From the NCBI GenBank assembly GCA_902567095.1, contig CACFLG010000010.1, positions 1 to 45,347 of the forward strand: DNA of 45,347 bases. Direction: 5' to 3'. The position numbers were made by a program, and so were the translations under genes. Each line of letters starts with the position of its first letter. The first letter of the stretch is position 1. The notes under the pieces are model-generated. The model was not told the DNA's origin, made no database searches, and saw nothing but the letters and a program-made list of their open reading frames with translations. The DNA comes from an uncultured OM182 clade bacterium. GTDB taxonomy: Bacteria > Pseudomonadota > Gammaproteobacteria > Pseudomonadales > Azotimanducaceae. Shown piece after piece: positions 17,046-24,808 of this stretch.

Positions 17046-17144
17046 ACCCAGGAGTCATTTGTGAAATGGCTAGCAGAAGGAGCAACCCGACCAATCGAAG
17101 AACTCGCCAATGATCTATGGGCCCGAGTCGCGGTTTATCGATAA
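17046..17144 (+). pseudogene. Remnant 3' end of a second VC2487-type glycosyltransferase gene (direct repeat copy 2)
   Basis: Directly after ugd a short open frame, without a start codon of its own, encodes TQESFVKWLAEG and then RPIEELANDLWA, ending VAVYR and a stop. It aligns gap-free with the C-terminus of the glycosyltransferase at 13800-14834 (23 of 32 residues identical, about 77 per cent nucleotide identity). The frame may extend back to about 17011, but that part does not match. The divergence is too large for a recent tandem copy. It is best read as the tail of the resident gene left after a homologous module (glycosyltransferase-galU-ugd) replaced it. Confidence 0.8.
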
Positions 17145-17149
17145 AGCCT

Positions 17150-17632
17150 CTATTTCACTCCGGATTTCTGAGCGTGCCTGAAGGCTTGTAATTCAAAGTC
17201 AGGCTTAATTTCACCAGGCTTTTGTTGGTAACAGGCGACATCGTAAAAATCGCGAAAAGAGAGTATTTTCCCATCAACTACCTTGGACACCCCGCAGATA
17301 TGAGGGGTCATCAAATCTCTTCCAGATTTGTCCCAGTGATGATCGAGCCTCTCAGTAAAAACGATGTCGTTATCGCTAGCTAGGTTTAGCAGTTCTGCGC
17401 TGAAATGCGTCATCTTTTTTAAGATAGGGATATCGTTCGAAAAACCGCCGCTGGCCATATGTCCCCGAAGCTGTTCCAAGCCGTAGATTGTCGAAAGTCC
17501 ACTGTTGGCCCAAATGAACTCAGAACTGCAAAGCTCGTCTATCGATTGATCAAGATTTCCAAGCTCCATTGCACGGATTAGCTTTAAAACAGTTCGTTCG
17601 TTATCATTTCTCCCTAAGGAAACGTTTACCAT
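17150..17632 (-). CDS. NTF2-like/SnoaL-like protein
   Basis: A 160-residue protein of the NTF2/SnoaL/limonene-epoxide-hydrolase fold. It has an N-terminal helix (NERTVLKLIRAMELGNLDQ), a cone-forming FIWANSGLST-GLEQLRGH region and closing beta strands (ICGVSKVVDGKILSFRDFYD). Such proteins act as isomerases, epoxide hydrolases or dehydratases; the Asp/Glu residues on the last strand (FRDFYD) could be catalytic, as in epoxide hydrolases. It is divergent from the enoyl-CoA hydratase operon (about 75 bp apart), suggesting a link to that pathway. The reaction is not assignable. Confidence 0.72.
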   Translation of the reverse strand: MVNVSLGRNDNERTVLKLIRAMELGNLDQSIDELCSSEFIWANSGLSTIYGLEQLRGHMASGGFSNDIPILKKMTHFSAELLNLASDNDIVFTERLDHHWDKSGRDLMTPHICGVSKVVDGKILSFRDFYDVACYQQKPGEIKPDFELQAFRHAQKSGVK

Positions 17633-17707
17633 CGACTAAACCTTATAAATTTAAAAAAATCAAACTACCAGATTTTGGCTTTTGGACCAAAAAAATCAGG
17701 AAATTTT

Positions 17708-18562
17708 ATGACAGACGAACTCAATTTCATCCGCTATGAGGGTGTATCAAACGGCGTTGCCCGAATAGTCCTCAACAGGCCAGAGAAACGAAACGCTCAG
17801 AATAAAGGAATGCTATACGAGCTTAACGATACCCTTGATGAGGCAGCTCAGGATAATAGCTGTAAAGTGATTGTGCTTGCAGCGGAAGGACCTGATTTCT
17901 CCTCAGGACATGACATGAAGGACCGTGAGCCAATGACACATAAGCCGGTGGGAACCTGGGGAGGGTTCAATCAACCAGGCATAGAGGGCCATTGGGCGTT
18001 TGAAGAAGAGCTTTACCTAGGCTTTTGTTGGCGTTGGAGGAATATCCCCAAACCAACCATAGTTGAGGTTCAAGGCAGAGTGATAGCAGCAGGTCTCATG
18101 CTGGTCTGGCCGTTCGATATTATCATCGCTAGCGAAGACGCGCGATTTTCCGATCCAGTTGTCGCTTTCGGGGTCAATGGAGTCGAATACTTCGCTCATC
18201 CATGGGAAGTTGGGGTCCGAAAAGCGAAGGAAATGCTCTTTACTGGGGAAGCAATAACCGCCCAAGAAGCCAAAAATCTAGGCATGGTTAACCACGTTGT
18301 CCCACTTTCCGATCTGACAGACTTTACGATGAAAATGGCAACCCACATTGCCAAACAACCATTGTTAGCGCTAAAGCTCGCCAAGCAGTCAGTCAACCAG
18401 ATGCAGGATGGGCAGGGGATTTGGACATCCCTACAAGCGGCAATGTCGTTACAGCACATGGGGCATGCCCACGAAAGACTGCTGCACCAGACAGCGGTCG
18501 AGCCCGAAGGCGAAGAAAAGATTAAGAAGCAGGCAAAAAAAGGGGCATCTAACGAATTCTAA
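17708..18562 (+). CDS. Enoyl-CoA hydratase/isomerase (crotonase) family protein
   Basis: A 284-residue crotonase-fold enzyme acting on an acyl-CoA. The N-terminal LNRPEKRNAQN and the first oxyanion-hole segment DFSSGHDMKD are present, followed by the GRVIAAGLMLVWPFDIIIASEDARF segment that carries the second oxyanion hole and trimer contacts. The usual GGG is here AAGLM and the catalytic Glu region is divergent (GVNGVEYF), so it need not be a plain hydratase; isomerase or ring-cleaving roles are possible. ATG 17708 with AGGAAA upstream is preferred over a TTG further up. First gene of the plus-strand run ending at 21847. Confidence 0.88.
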   Translation: MTDELNFIRYEGVSNGVARIVLNRPEKRNAQNKGMLYELNDTLDEAAQDNSCKVIVLAAEGPDFSSGHDMKDREPMTHKPVGTWGGFNQPGIEGHWAFEEELYLGFCWRWRNIPKPTIVEVQGRVIAAGLMLVWPFDIIIASEDARFSDPVVAFGVNGVEYFAHPWEVGVRKAKEMLFTGEAITAQEAKNLGMVNHVVPLSDLTDFTMKMATHIAKQPLLALKLAKQSVNQMQDGQGIWTSLQAAMSLQHMGHAHERLLHQTAVEPEGEEKIKKQAKKGASNEF

Positions 18563-18638
18563 TAGCTTCTATTCAGGCTGGATTAGAGTAAAAAAAGCTG
18601 ATAACTTGAGAAAACTAGATGCAACAAGAGAGGGTTTA

Positions 18639-19064
18639 ATGGGCCAAGTTTCCATTAATGAAAATGTCATGGATTTAACTCCCGATGGCCCGCGGCTAAA
18701 AGGCATGCGTTGCAATAACTGCGGAAACCACGTTTTTCCGATGCAATCCGGCTGTCCAAAATGCACTTCAGATGATGTGGAAGAGGTTCAGTTGGGTACT
18801 CAGGGAACACTATGGGCTTGGACAATTCAAGGCTTCCCGCCCAAAGCGCCTCCCTACCTAGGTGAAGCGAACCCTGAAAAATTTGAGGCCTATGGAGTTG
18901 GGTATATAGAACTACCAGGGCAATTGAAAGTCGAATCGCGATTAACGATATCAGATCCCTCGCTTTTAAAGATCGGGATGGAGATGGAAATTGTCCCAGA
19001 GACTATCGGCATGGACGAGGAGGGTAATGAACTTGTTACCTTTGCGTTTGCCCCTTCTGCTTGA
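18639..19064 (+). CDS. Zn-ribbon/OB-fold protein, DUF35 type (thiolase partner)
   Basis: A 141-residue DUF35 protein. The zinc ribbon has CNNCG and GCPKC (four Cys, about residues 24-43), followed by an OB-fold (GTLWAWTIQGFPPKAPP, YGVGYIELPGQLKVESRL). Such proteins bind CoA esters and form complexes with SCP-x-type thiolases or retro-aldolases; the next gene is exactly that partner. ATG 18639 follows an AGAGGG sequence. The open frame extends upstream to 18408, but that part overlaps the crotonase gene and is not family-like. The gene lies 16 bp before the thiolase. Confidence 0.88.
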   Translation: MGQVSINENVMDLTPDGPRLKGMRCNNCGNHVFPMQSGCPKCTSDDVEEVQLGTQGTLWAWTIQGFPPKAPPYLGEANPEKFEAYGVGYIELPGQLKVESRLTISDPSLLKIGMEMEIVPETIGMDEEGNELVTFAFAPSA

Positions 19065-19080
19065 TTAAGGAGAAATTATA

Positions 19081-20229
19081 ATGAGTGATGATGTAGCAAT
19101 TGTTGGAATAGGAATTCACCCATTCGGCCGACATGAAGGCGTCAGCGGGATGGAACAAGGCGCGATCGCAATTAGAAAAGCTTGCGAGGATGCCAAAATA
19201 AAATGGAGCGATCTCCAATTCGCTTTTGGGGGGAGTGTTGCTGCCGGTTCTCCAGATCACATGGTTTCTCAAATGGGATTGACCGGATTGCAGTTCATCA
19301 ATGTTGTAAATGGTTGTGCAACGGGTGGGTCTGCTCTGATTTCAACTTACAACACCATCAAGTCAGGTGCCTACGACATAGGCGTCGCGGTTGGTTTTGA
19401 CAAGCATGAGCGTGGTGCGTTTAGGGTGCAAACGGGCAAGCAAGGCGAAAGAGATTGGTATGGCGGAAGTGGGATGGCGCTGACGACCCAATTCTTTGGA
19501 ATGAAAATCAACAGGTACATGGAAGAATATGGAATAACTCAAAGTTCTCTGGCTAAGGTAGCATCAAAGGCCTTTCGAAATGGATCAAAAAATGAAAATG
19601 CTTGGAGACGTGAGGCCTTAGGAGAAGAGGAAGTTCTTCAATCTCAAATGCTTTCATACCCACTCACTCAATACATGTTCTGTTCTCCGGGAGAAGGAGG
19701 AGTTGCCCTTGTGCTTGCACGAGCAGATCAAGCTCACAAATACACAGATAAACCAATATTTCTAAAATCAGCGGTGGTCAAATCAAGACGTTATGGAAGT
19801 TTTGAAGTATTAGCTCCTTCCCTTGCGCTTGACTATGCCGATGGTCCGACAGTAGATGCATCAAAAGCTGCCTTTGAGGCGGCTGGAATTGGCCCTGAAG
19901 ACATTGATGTTGCCCAATTGCAGGACACTGAGTCAGGTGCAGAAATTATGCACATGGCAGAAAACGGTTTTTGTAAGCACGGAGAGCAAGAGAAGATGTT
20001 GGCTGATGGCGATACCGAGATCAATGGTCGACTTCCGGTCAACACCGACGGGGGCTGCTTGGCGAATGGCGAACCGGTGGGCGCCTCTGGCCTTAGACAA
20101 GTATATGAAAATGTGCTTCAACTCCGAGGGCAGGCAGGAAAGCGTCAGGTGCCTAATAACCCTAAGGTAGCCTATACCCATGTATACGGCGCTCCAGGAA
20201 TTTCTGGGGTAACTATCTTAAGCGCTTAA
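19081..20229 (+). CDS. SCP-x/Ltp2-type thiolase or acyl-CoA lyase
   Basis: A 382-residue thiolase-superfamily enzyme. The nucleophilic Cys lies in VVNGCATGG (about residue 79). The late loop is TDGGCLANGEPVGASG, with YTHVYGAPGISG at the end. The C-terminal Cys of biosynthetic thiolases is absent, as in SCP-x/Ltp-type enzymes. With its DUF35 partner just upstream it would perform thiolytic or retro-aldol cleavage of a branched acyl-CoA such as a steroid or terpenoid side chain; that specific role is inference. RBS AAGGAG precedes ATG 19081. It is in the run crotonase-DUF35-thiolase-TauD-MhpD. Confidence 0.88.
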   Translation: MSDDVAIVGIGIHPFGRHEGVSGMEQGAIAIRKACEDAKIKWSDLQFAFGGSVAAGSPDHMVSQMGLTGLQFINVVNGCATGGSALISTYNTIKSGAYDIGVAVGFDKHERGAFRVQTGKQGERDWYGGSGMALTTQFFGMKINRYMEEYGITQSSLAKVASKAFRNGSKNENAWRREALGEEEVLQSQMLSYPLTQYMFCSPGEGGVALVLARADQAHKYTDKPIFLKSAVVKSRRYGSFEVLAPSLALDYADGPTVDASKAAFEAAGIGPEDIDVAQLQDTESGAEIMHMAENGFCKHGEQEKMLADGDTEINGRLPVNTDGGCLANGEPVGASGLRQVYENVLQLRGQAGKRQVPNNPKVAYTHVYGAPGISGVTILSA

Positions 20230-20297
20230 CTCTTAAACGTTAAGATGCTTTACAGGAAGTTCTTTTATGAGAACAGCGGTAATAGCGGGCTTTCATA

Positions 20298-21146
20298 TTG
20301 GACATTGACGTTAAAGCGCTTGAAGCACCGTGCGGGGCACTTGTACAGGGCGTTGATTTAAATACTGGCTTAAGTGCAAGGCAAGCTAAAACAATAAGAG
20401 AGGCTTGGTTGAGACACCATGTCTTAGTGTTTCCTGAACAGAAACTTAGCGATGATGACCTCGAGGAATTTACCCTTTGTTTTGGGGAGTTTGGTGAAGA
20501 CCCCTACATTGAACCAATCGAAGGGCGCAAAAACATATGCGCTATCAAACGATTAGCCAAAGAAAAATCGCCCATATTCGCTGAATCCTGGCACACTGAC
20601 TGGAGCTTCTTAGAAGTCCCTCCTGCTGGAACATGTCTTTACGGAAAGAAGATCCCACCCAAAGGAGGAGAAACAAGTTTTGCGAACCAACATGCGGCTT
20701 ATAATGAGCTTTCAGGGGATTTAAGAACCCACATTGATGGAAAGTGGGCGATTCATTCTGCAGCTGCTGGCTATTCCCCTGAGGGAATATTTGGAATCGA
20801 AAATTTAGAGAAAGACAGAAGCATGAAAATACGGGTATCGGAGGACGCGCGAAAAACTCAAAAGCACCCCCTTGTTCGAAAGCACCCTGAAACCGGCAAA
20901 AAGTGTGTGTTTAGCTGTTTCGGTTATATAAGCGGCATCGAAGGAATGCCTGAAGATGAAGCGAAAGATTTGCTACTCGAACTTTATCAATGGCAAACCA
21001 AATCAGAATTTGTTTATCAGCACGTTTGGCAGCAAGACATGCTGGTCATGTGGGATAATAGGAGTCTTTTGCATAAAGCTAACGGCGGATACGAGGGCTT
21101 CGAAAGATTGCTGCACCGGACGACAATAGCAGATATAAAAAATTGA
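20298..21146 (+). CDS. TauD/TfdA-family 2-oxoglutarate-dependent dioxygenase
   Basis: A 282-residue Fe(II)/2OG dioxygenase. The N-terminal part is PCGALVQGVDLNTGL and AWLRHHVLVFPEQ. Iron ligands are H-x-D in SWHTDWSFL and the distal His in LLHKANGGYEG (within MWDNRSLLHKAN), followed by the 2OG-binding Arg in RLLHRTTI. The start is TTG 20298, since the frame has a stop at 20283 and no ATG between. A short ATG frame at 20267 is out of frame and ends at once. Its stop overlaps the TTG of the next gene. Family members hydroxylate taurine, 2,4-D, carnitine precursors or similar; the substrate is unknown. Confidence 0.87.
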   Translation: MDIDVKALEAPCGALVQGVDLNTGLSARQAKTIREAWLRHHVLVFPEQKLSDDDLEEFTLCFGEFGEDPYIEPIEGRKNICAIKRLAKEKSPIFAESWHTDWSFLEVPPAGTCLYGKKIPPKGGETSFANQHAAYNELSGDLRTHIDGKWAIHSAAAGYSPEGIFGIENLEKDRSMKIRVSEDARKTQKHPLVRKHPETGKKCVFSCFGYISGIEGMPEDEAKDLLLELYQWQTKSEFVYQHVWQQDMLVMWDNRSLLHKANGGYEGFERLLHRTTIADIKN

Positions 21147-21847
21147 GCGGCATAATTGATCGCCTTTTTTGGGCAATTAAACATGGAGAACCAATTCCTC
21201 CTTTCCCAGAAAATCTTGATATCTCTGATGCGTATGAGATTCAAAAAAAAGTATCCGAAAGGATTTATTCTTCGAAGTTAGTAGGCCTCAAGGCAGGGGT
21301 TACAAGCGAAGAAATGCAGAATGCCTTAAGAATAAGCAGTCCTTTGATTGGCGGCCTTTTTCAAGAAAACCGACTCGACGATAACCCAAAACTTACTTTT
21401 AGAGAGGGGAGGCTCATCGAATGCGAGCTCGGCATTTTCTCTGATATTAATGGGAATGTTCAAGCGGTCTGTCCTGCAATTGAATTTGCAGTCCTCGATT
21501 TTGAGAAAAAAACAGATCTCAGTGGCCCTAATCTTGTGGCAAGCAATGTCGCGGTTGAAAAGTTTTTACTCGGAAAGAAATCCATTGACGTTGATTCGCT
21601 TTCTAAGGAGAAATGCTCTTTGTTTCGTGGCAACACCCAAGTAAATGGCGCTTATATTGGAAATTCATTGGGGGGACCGAGAGAATCAGCTAAATTCATA
21701 GCAAGTGAAGCCTTGCGAAGGGGCTATGCACTGCAAGAAGGATGTGTGTTTCTCTCCGGTGCTTGCGGGGATGTAATAAAAGCGGAGCCAGGTGAGTATC
21801 GCGCAGAGTTTGGTGGCTTAGGTGAACTCAGGTTTGAAATCGTTTAA
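21143..21847 (+). CDS. 2-keto-4-pentenoate hydratase (MhpD-like, FAH superfamily)
   Basis: A 234-residue member of the hydratase/decarboxylase branch of the fumarylacetoacetase superfamily, which hydrates 2-hydroxy-dienoates formed by ring cleavage. Visible are AYEIQKKVSERI, LVGLKAGVTSEEMQ, the acidic metal site ECELGIF and AIEFAVLDF, and the C-terminal LSGACGDVIKAEPGEYRAEFGGLG. It begins with TTG overlapping the TauD stop and ends the plus-strand run 18 bp before a convergent SDR gene. Its presence points to degradation of a cleaved ring or a 2-keto acid. Confidence 0.87.
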   Translation: MSGIIDRLFWAIKHGEPIPPFPENLDISDAYEIQKKVSERIYSSKLVGLKAGVTSEEMQNALRISSPLIGGLFQENRLDDNPKLTFREGRLIECELGIFSDINGNVQAVCPAIEFAVLDFEKKTDLSGPNLVASNVAVEKFLLGKKSIDVDSLSKEKCSLFRGNTQVNGAYIGNSLGGPRESAKFIASEALRRGYALQEGCVFLSGACGDVIKAEPGEYRAEFGGLGELRFEIV

Positions 21848-21865
21848 CCCGGAAAACCATTTTTT

Positions 21866-22735
21866 TCACCCAAGCGTTCGCTCGTACATAATTTTTAAAG
21901 ATTCTCCCATGTTTTTTGGATACTCTGATTCAGAGAAATCGACGATTTGACTCCAAGATTCGGCAATTTGATCAACAGTGATGGCGTCCGTTCGTGGGTC
22001 TAGATTAAGCCCACTACTTCTTTCAAAACGAACTTTCTTAAAGGATCCGGCTGATGCCTCAAACATACTGCCTGTTTCCTCACATGAGACATGCGAGAGA
22101 AATGCAATCAGAGGAGCAATGTAGTCAGGGTTGATAGCTTTTTTTAGAGGTTCTGGGAAATTAGCGCTATTCATATCTGTTGCGCCAAAAGGGGCTACAC
22201 AATTACAATTAATACCGCTCTTGGCTCCCTCTAAGGCTATGGTTTTAGCTAGGCCTAGCATTCCTAATTTTGCGGCCGCATAGTTAGCTTGCCCAAAATT
22301 TCCATAGATGCCAGTAGCAGATGACAAGAAAACGATTCGCCCAGCGCCAGCCTTCTCAAAGTGAGGCCAAGCAGATCGAGCTAATCTAAATGCACTACCA
22401 AGATGCGCATCCATAACTTTCGACCAATCCGTGTCACTCATTTTTTTTAGAGTTTTATCAGAGAGGAAACCTGCGTTGTGAACAAGGCTATCAATTCTTC
22501 CAAATTGTTCGATGACTTGACTGACGAGCTCTTCACTTGACTCCACCGGGCATGAAATATAGGGAGAATTTATTCCAGCCTCTCGAAAATTTTTGGCTAA
22601 TTCATCGGAGTAGGGAGCTCTTCCATTTAACACAACCTGAGCCCCTGCTTGATCAAGACACTTAGCAAAAGATAAACCTAAGCCTTTAGAGGAGCCAGTT
22701 ACTAGGACAACCTTGCCTTCAAAATCAATTGCCAT
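21866..22735 (-). CDS. SDR dehydrogenase, Fox2/HSD17B4-like
   Basis: A 289-residue SDR with cofactor motif TGSSKGLG, NAG (VHNAGFLSD), catalytic Ser in FLSSATGIYG, YAAAK, and INCNCVAPF. The sequence around NYAAAKLGMLGLAKTIALEG and the extended C-terminal helices resemble the (3R)-hydroxyacyl-CoA dehydrogenase domain of peroxisomal multifunctional enzyme type 2. It is the last gene of the minus-strand operon starting near 30.6 kb and overlaps the VOC gene by 11 bp. It probably oxidises a hydroxyacyl-CoA; stereochemistry and substrate are unknown. Confidence 0.87.
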   Translation of the reverse strand: MAIDFEGKVVLVTGSSKGLGLSFAKCLDQAGAQVVLNGRAPYSDELAKNFREAGINSPYISCPVESSEELVSQVIEQFGRIDSLVHNAGFLSDKTLKKMSDTDWSKVMDAHLGSAFRLARSAWPHFEKAGAGRIVFLSSATGIYGNFGQANYAAAKLGMLGLAKTIALEGAKSGINCNCVAPFGATDMNSANFPEPLKKAINPDYIAPLIAFLSHVSCEETGSMFEASAGSFKKVRFERSSGLNLDPRTDAITVDQIAESWSQIVDFSESEYPKNMGESLKIMYERTLG

Positions 22736-23210
22736 TGCTTAAAGCTAATCCCAATTTATTTCTATCTAACTGAGGGGTCTCCGAATTTTTTATCTCATAT
22801 ATCTCGATGAGGTTTCCGCAAGGATCGCGACCATAGATCGCAGAAGATTTTTTATCGAAGTGAACGATATCTCCAACAAATTCCATCCCGAATGATTTTA
22901 ACCTATCGTACTCAGACTCTATATCATCAACCTGCAGTGCAAAGTGTGGATAACCAAAATCGCAAGCTCTCGATCTCAAGTCTCTCGGTTCAGGGCTAGA
23001 ATAATGCCAAAGTTCTAAAAATACGTTGCCAGCCTTTAACATCGCCGTCTTTGCTCGGGCTTGTTTTAGACCGATTGCTTGATCTACTTTTTCGACGTTA
23101 TCGAACTCAGCTTCGCTCTCAATAGAAAACCCTAAGGCCTTTGTATAGAAATCCAACGCTTTGCCAAAATCATCTACTCCTACAGCAATATGATGAACAC
23201 CAACAATCAT
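22725..23210 (-). CDS. VOC-family (glyoxalase/extradiol-dioxygenase fold) protein
   Basis: A 161-residue vicinal-oxygen-chelate protein with two beta-alpha-beta-beta-beta modules: VGVHHIAVGVDDFGKALDFY at the N-terminus, then HFALQVDDIESEYDRL and DPCGNLIEIYE in the second half. Two His and a final Glu in the expected metal positions are visible. Length and pattern resemble methylmalonyl-CoA epimerase/glyoxalase-type members. The RBS AAGGAGGAG precedes ATG 23210. It lies between the acyl-CoA ligase and the SDR in the aco-type operon, suggesting an epimerase or lyase step on an intermediate. Confidence 0.85.
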   Translation of the reverse strand: MIVGVHHIAVGVDDFGKALDFYTKALGFSIESEAEFDNVEKVDQAIGLKQARAKTAMLKAGNVFLELWHYSSPEPRDLRSRACDFGYPHFALQVDDIESEYDRLKSFGMEFVGDIVHFDKKSSAIYGRDPCGNLIEIYEIKNSETPQLDRNKLGLALSNGN

Positions 23211-23258
23211 GGTCTCCTCCTTCGACTCTCAATGCACAACTTTTTTGGGCTATAGTTT

Positions 23259-24791
23259 TTAGTCCCAGTAGGGCGCTCTTAGCTTGCGTTTATTTATCTT
23301 GCCCATTGTATTTCTTCCTAAATCATCCACGAACTCTAGGGTTCTGGGGCATTTATAATGAGACAGTTTTTCGCGACACCAAGCGATTACAACCTCTTCA
23401 GAAGGGGTTTCTATGTCCTCTCTTGGAATCACCAAAGCCTTCAGCTCCTCGCCCATTTCCTTATTAGGCACACCAATACATGCCACATCGAGGACAGCAG
23501 GATGTTCGATTAAAACCTGTTCAGCTTCCGCGGGATAAATATTTACACCGCCTGAAACAACCATGTCACTAAATCGATCCGTAATAAAAACATAACCGTC
23601 TTCGTTCATGTAAGCAATTTCTCCAAGGGTGAAAACGCCCGGCGCTATATGAGCCTCCGCCGATTTTTCCGGGTCATTGTAATAAATCACGCCCCGCCCC
23701 GTAGTGTCCTCAAAGAAGAGACGACCCTCTGTGTCAGCTGGCAGCTCATTGCCTTCGTCATCTAAAATCTTCGCAACAAATGGAGGTAGAGCCTTCCCTA
23801 CGGAACCAGGGTACTTGAGCCACTCTTCTGAGGTGATCATGCAAGTCGACCCTACCTCACTGGCTCCATAAGCTTCCAAGAAAACCGGACCAAACCAATC
23901 AATCATCGATTGTTTTACATCAACGGGACACTTTGATCCCGTATGACTTATAGCATTTATAGAGGAAACATCGTAACTGGCTTTTACATCATCTGGGAGT
24001 GCTAGCAACCTGACGAAGTGCGTAGGAACCATCAAGCATGACGTTATTTTGTGGTTGGCAATAGCTTCTAGGGTAGCCTCTGCATTAAAACGTCCGAGGA
24101 CAACCGATGGAGTACCTGCTATTAGATTTCGCGTCGCTGACAATGGTCCCGTATGGTACATAGGGCCGACTACCAGTTGTTTGCCAACTTCCCCGCCGGA
24201 TCTTTCAAGAAAACCCATCTTATAATTTAAGACGTGTTCTTCAACGGTTTCTCCTCCAGCAAACATTGTAGGTGGCAGATCTGTTCCTTTCGGTCTTCCA
24301 GTAGTACCAGACGTGTAAAGAAGATTCGGTTTTGGAGGAACAGTTTGGTCTAAACCTTCTGGGTCCGCCTTTAAGAGCCAGTCAATCCAATCCACCATCC
24401 CGTCTTTTGCAGGCACATTCCAAGAAACCAGGGTGTGGACACTTGAGTTTTTTATAGCTTCTATCCCTCGCTCCCAGGTTTCTGGACCAACAAAAAGCAC
24501 TCTCGCACCCGAATCTTGAAGTATATAATTCACTTCATCACCAGTAAGATGGAAATTTACCGGCACAACCGATGCTCCACCTATCAAACCTCCCAGATTC
24601 GCTAGCGCTGTCTGAACAGAATTTTCTGCAAAAACGGCTACCCTTTTGTCAGGACCAAGATCAAGTGCTTGCAGACCACTTCCACACCTACTGAGCACAT
24701 CGTCTACTTCATCCCAGGTTAACGATTGGTTTGCATCTTGGATAGCAATCTCTTCGGGATTTTCTTTCGCATATTCTTTCGCAAAACTCAT
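23259..24791 (-). CDS. AMP-forming acyl-CoA synthetase (ANL superfamily)
   Basis: A 510-residue adenylate-forming CoA ligase that activates a carboxylic acid with ATP. Motifs are the P-loop LLYTSGTTGRPKG (about residues 155-168), YGASEVG (A5), GEIAYMNEDGYVFITDR (A7/A8 hinge) with VSGGVNIYPAE, and the catalytic Lys in GKINKRKL at the C-terminus. The length suits a medium- or long-chain or aryl-CoA ligase. It is 17 bp downstream of the E3 gene and 48 bp upstream of the VOC gene in the same operon. The acid it activates is unknown. Confidence 0.92.
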   Translation of the reverse strand: MSFAKEYAKENPEEIAIQDANQSLTWDEVDDVLSRCGSGLQALDLGPDKRVAVFAENSVQTALANLGGLIGGASVVPVNFHLTGDEVNYILQDSGARVLFVGPETWERGIEAIKNSSVHTLVSWNVPAKDGMVDWIDWLLKADPEGLDQTVPPKPNLLYTSGTTGRPKGTDLPPTMFAGGETVEEHVLNYKMGFLERSGGEVGKQLVVGPMYHTGPLSATRNLIAGTPSVVLGRFNAEATLEAIANHKITSCLMVPTHFVRLLALPDDVKASYDVSSINAISHTGSKCPVDVKQSMIDWFGPVFLEAYGASEVGSTCMITSEEWLKYPGSVGKALPPFVAKILDDEGNELPADTEGRLFFEDTTGRGVIYYNDPEKSAEAHIAPGVFTLGEIAYMNEDGYVFITDRFSDMVVSGGVNIYPAEAEQVLIEHPAVLDVACIGVPNKEMGEELKALVIPREDIETPSEEVVIAWCREKLSHYKCPRTLEFVDDLGRNTMGKINKRKLRAPYWD

Positions 24792-24808
24792 GCTCGTCTC
24801 TCGCTCCT

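Noticed and set aside
14736-17144. galU-ugd as cargo of a transposon or integron
   Set aside because: No transposase, integrase, terminal inverted repeats or attC-like structures are seen; the flanking repeats are diverged coding ends.
20267-20308. Short ATG frame (MRTAVIAGFHIGH) before the TauD-like gene
   Set aside because: It ends after 13 codons, is out of frame with the TauD gene, and a single indel does not yield a family-like N-terminus.
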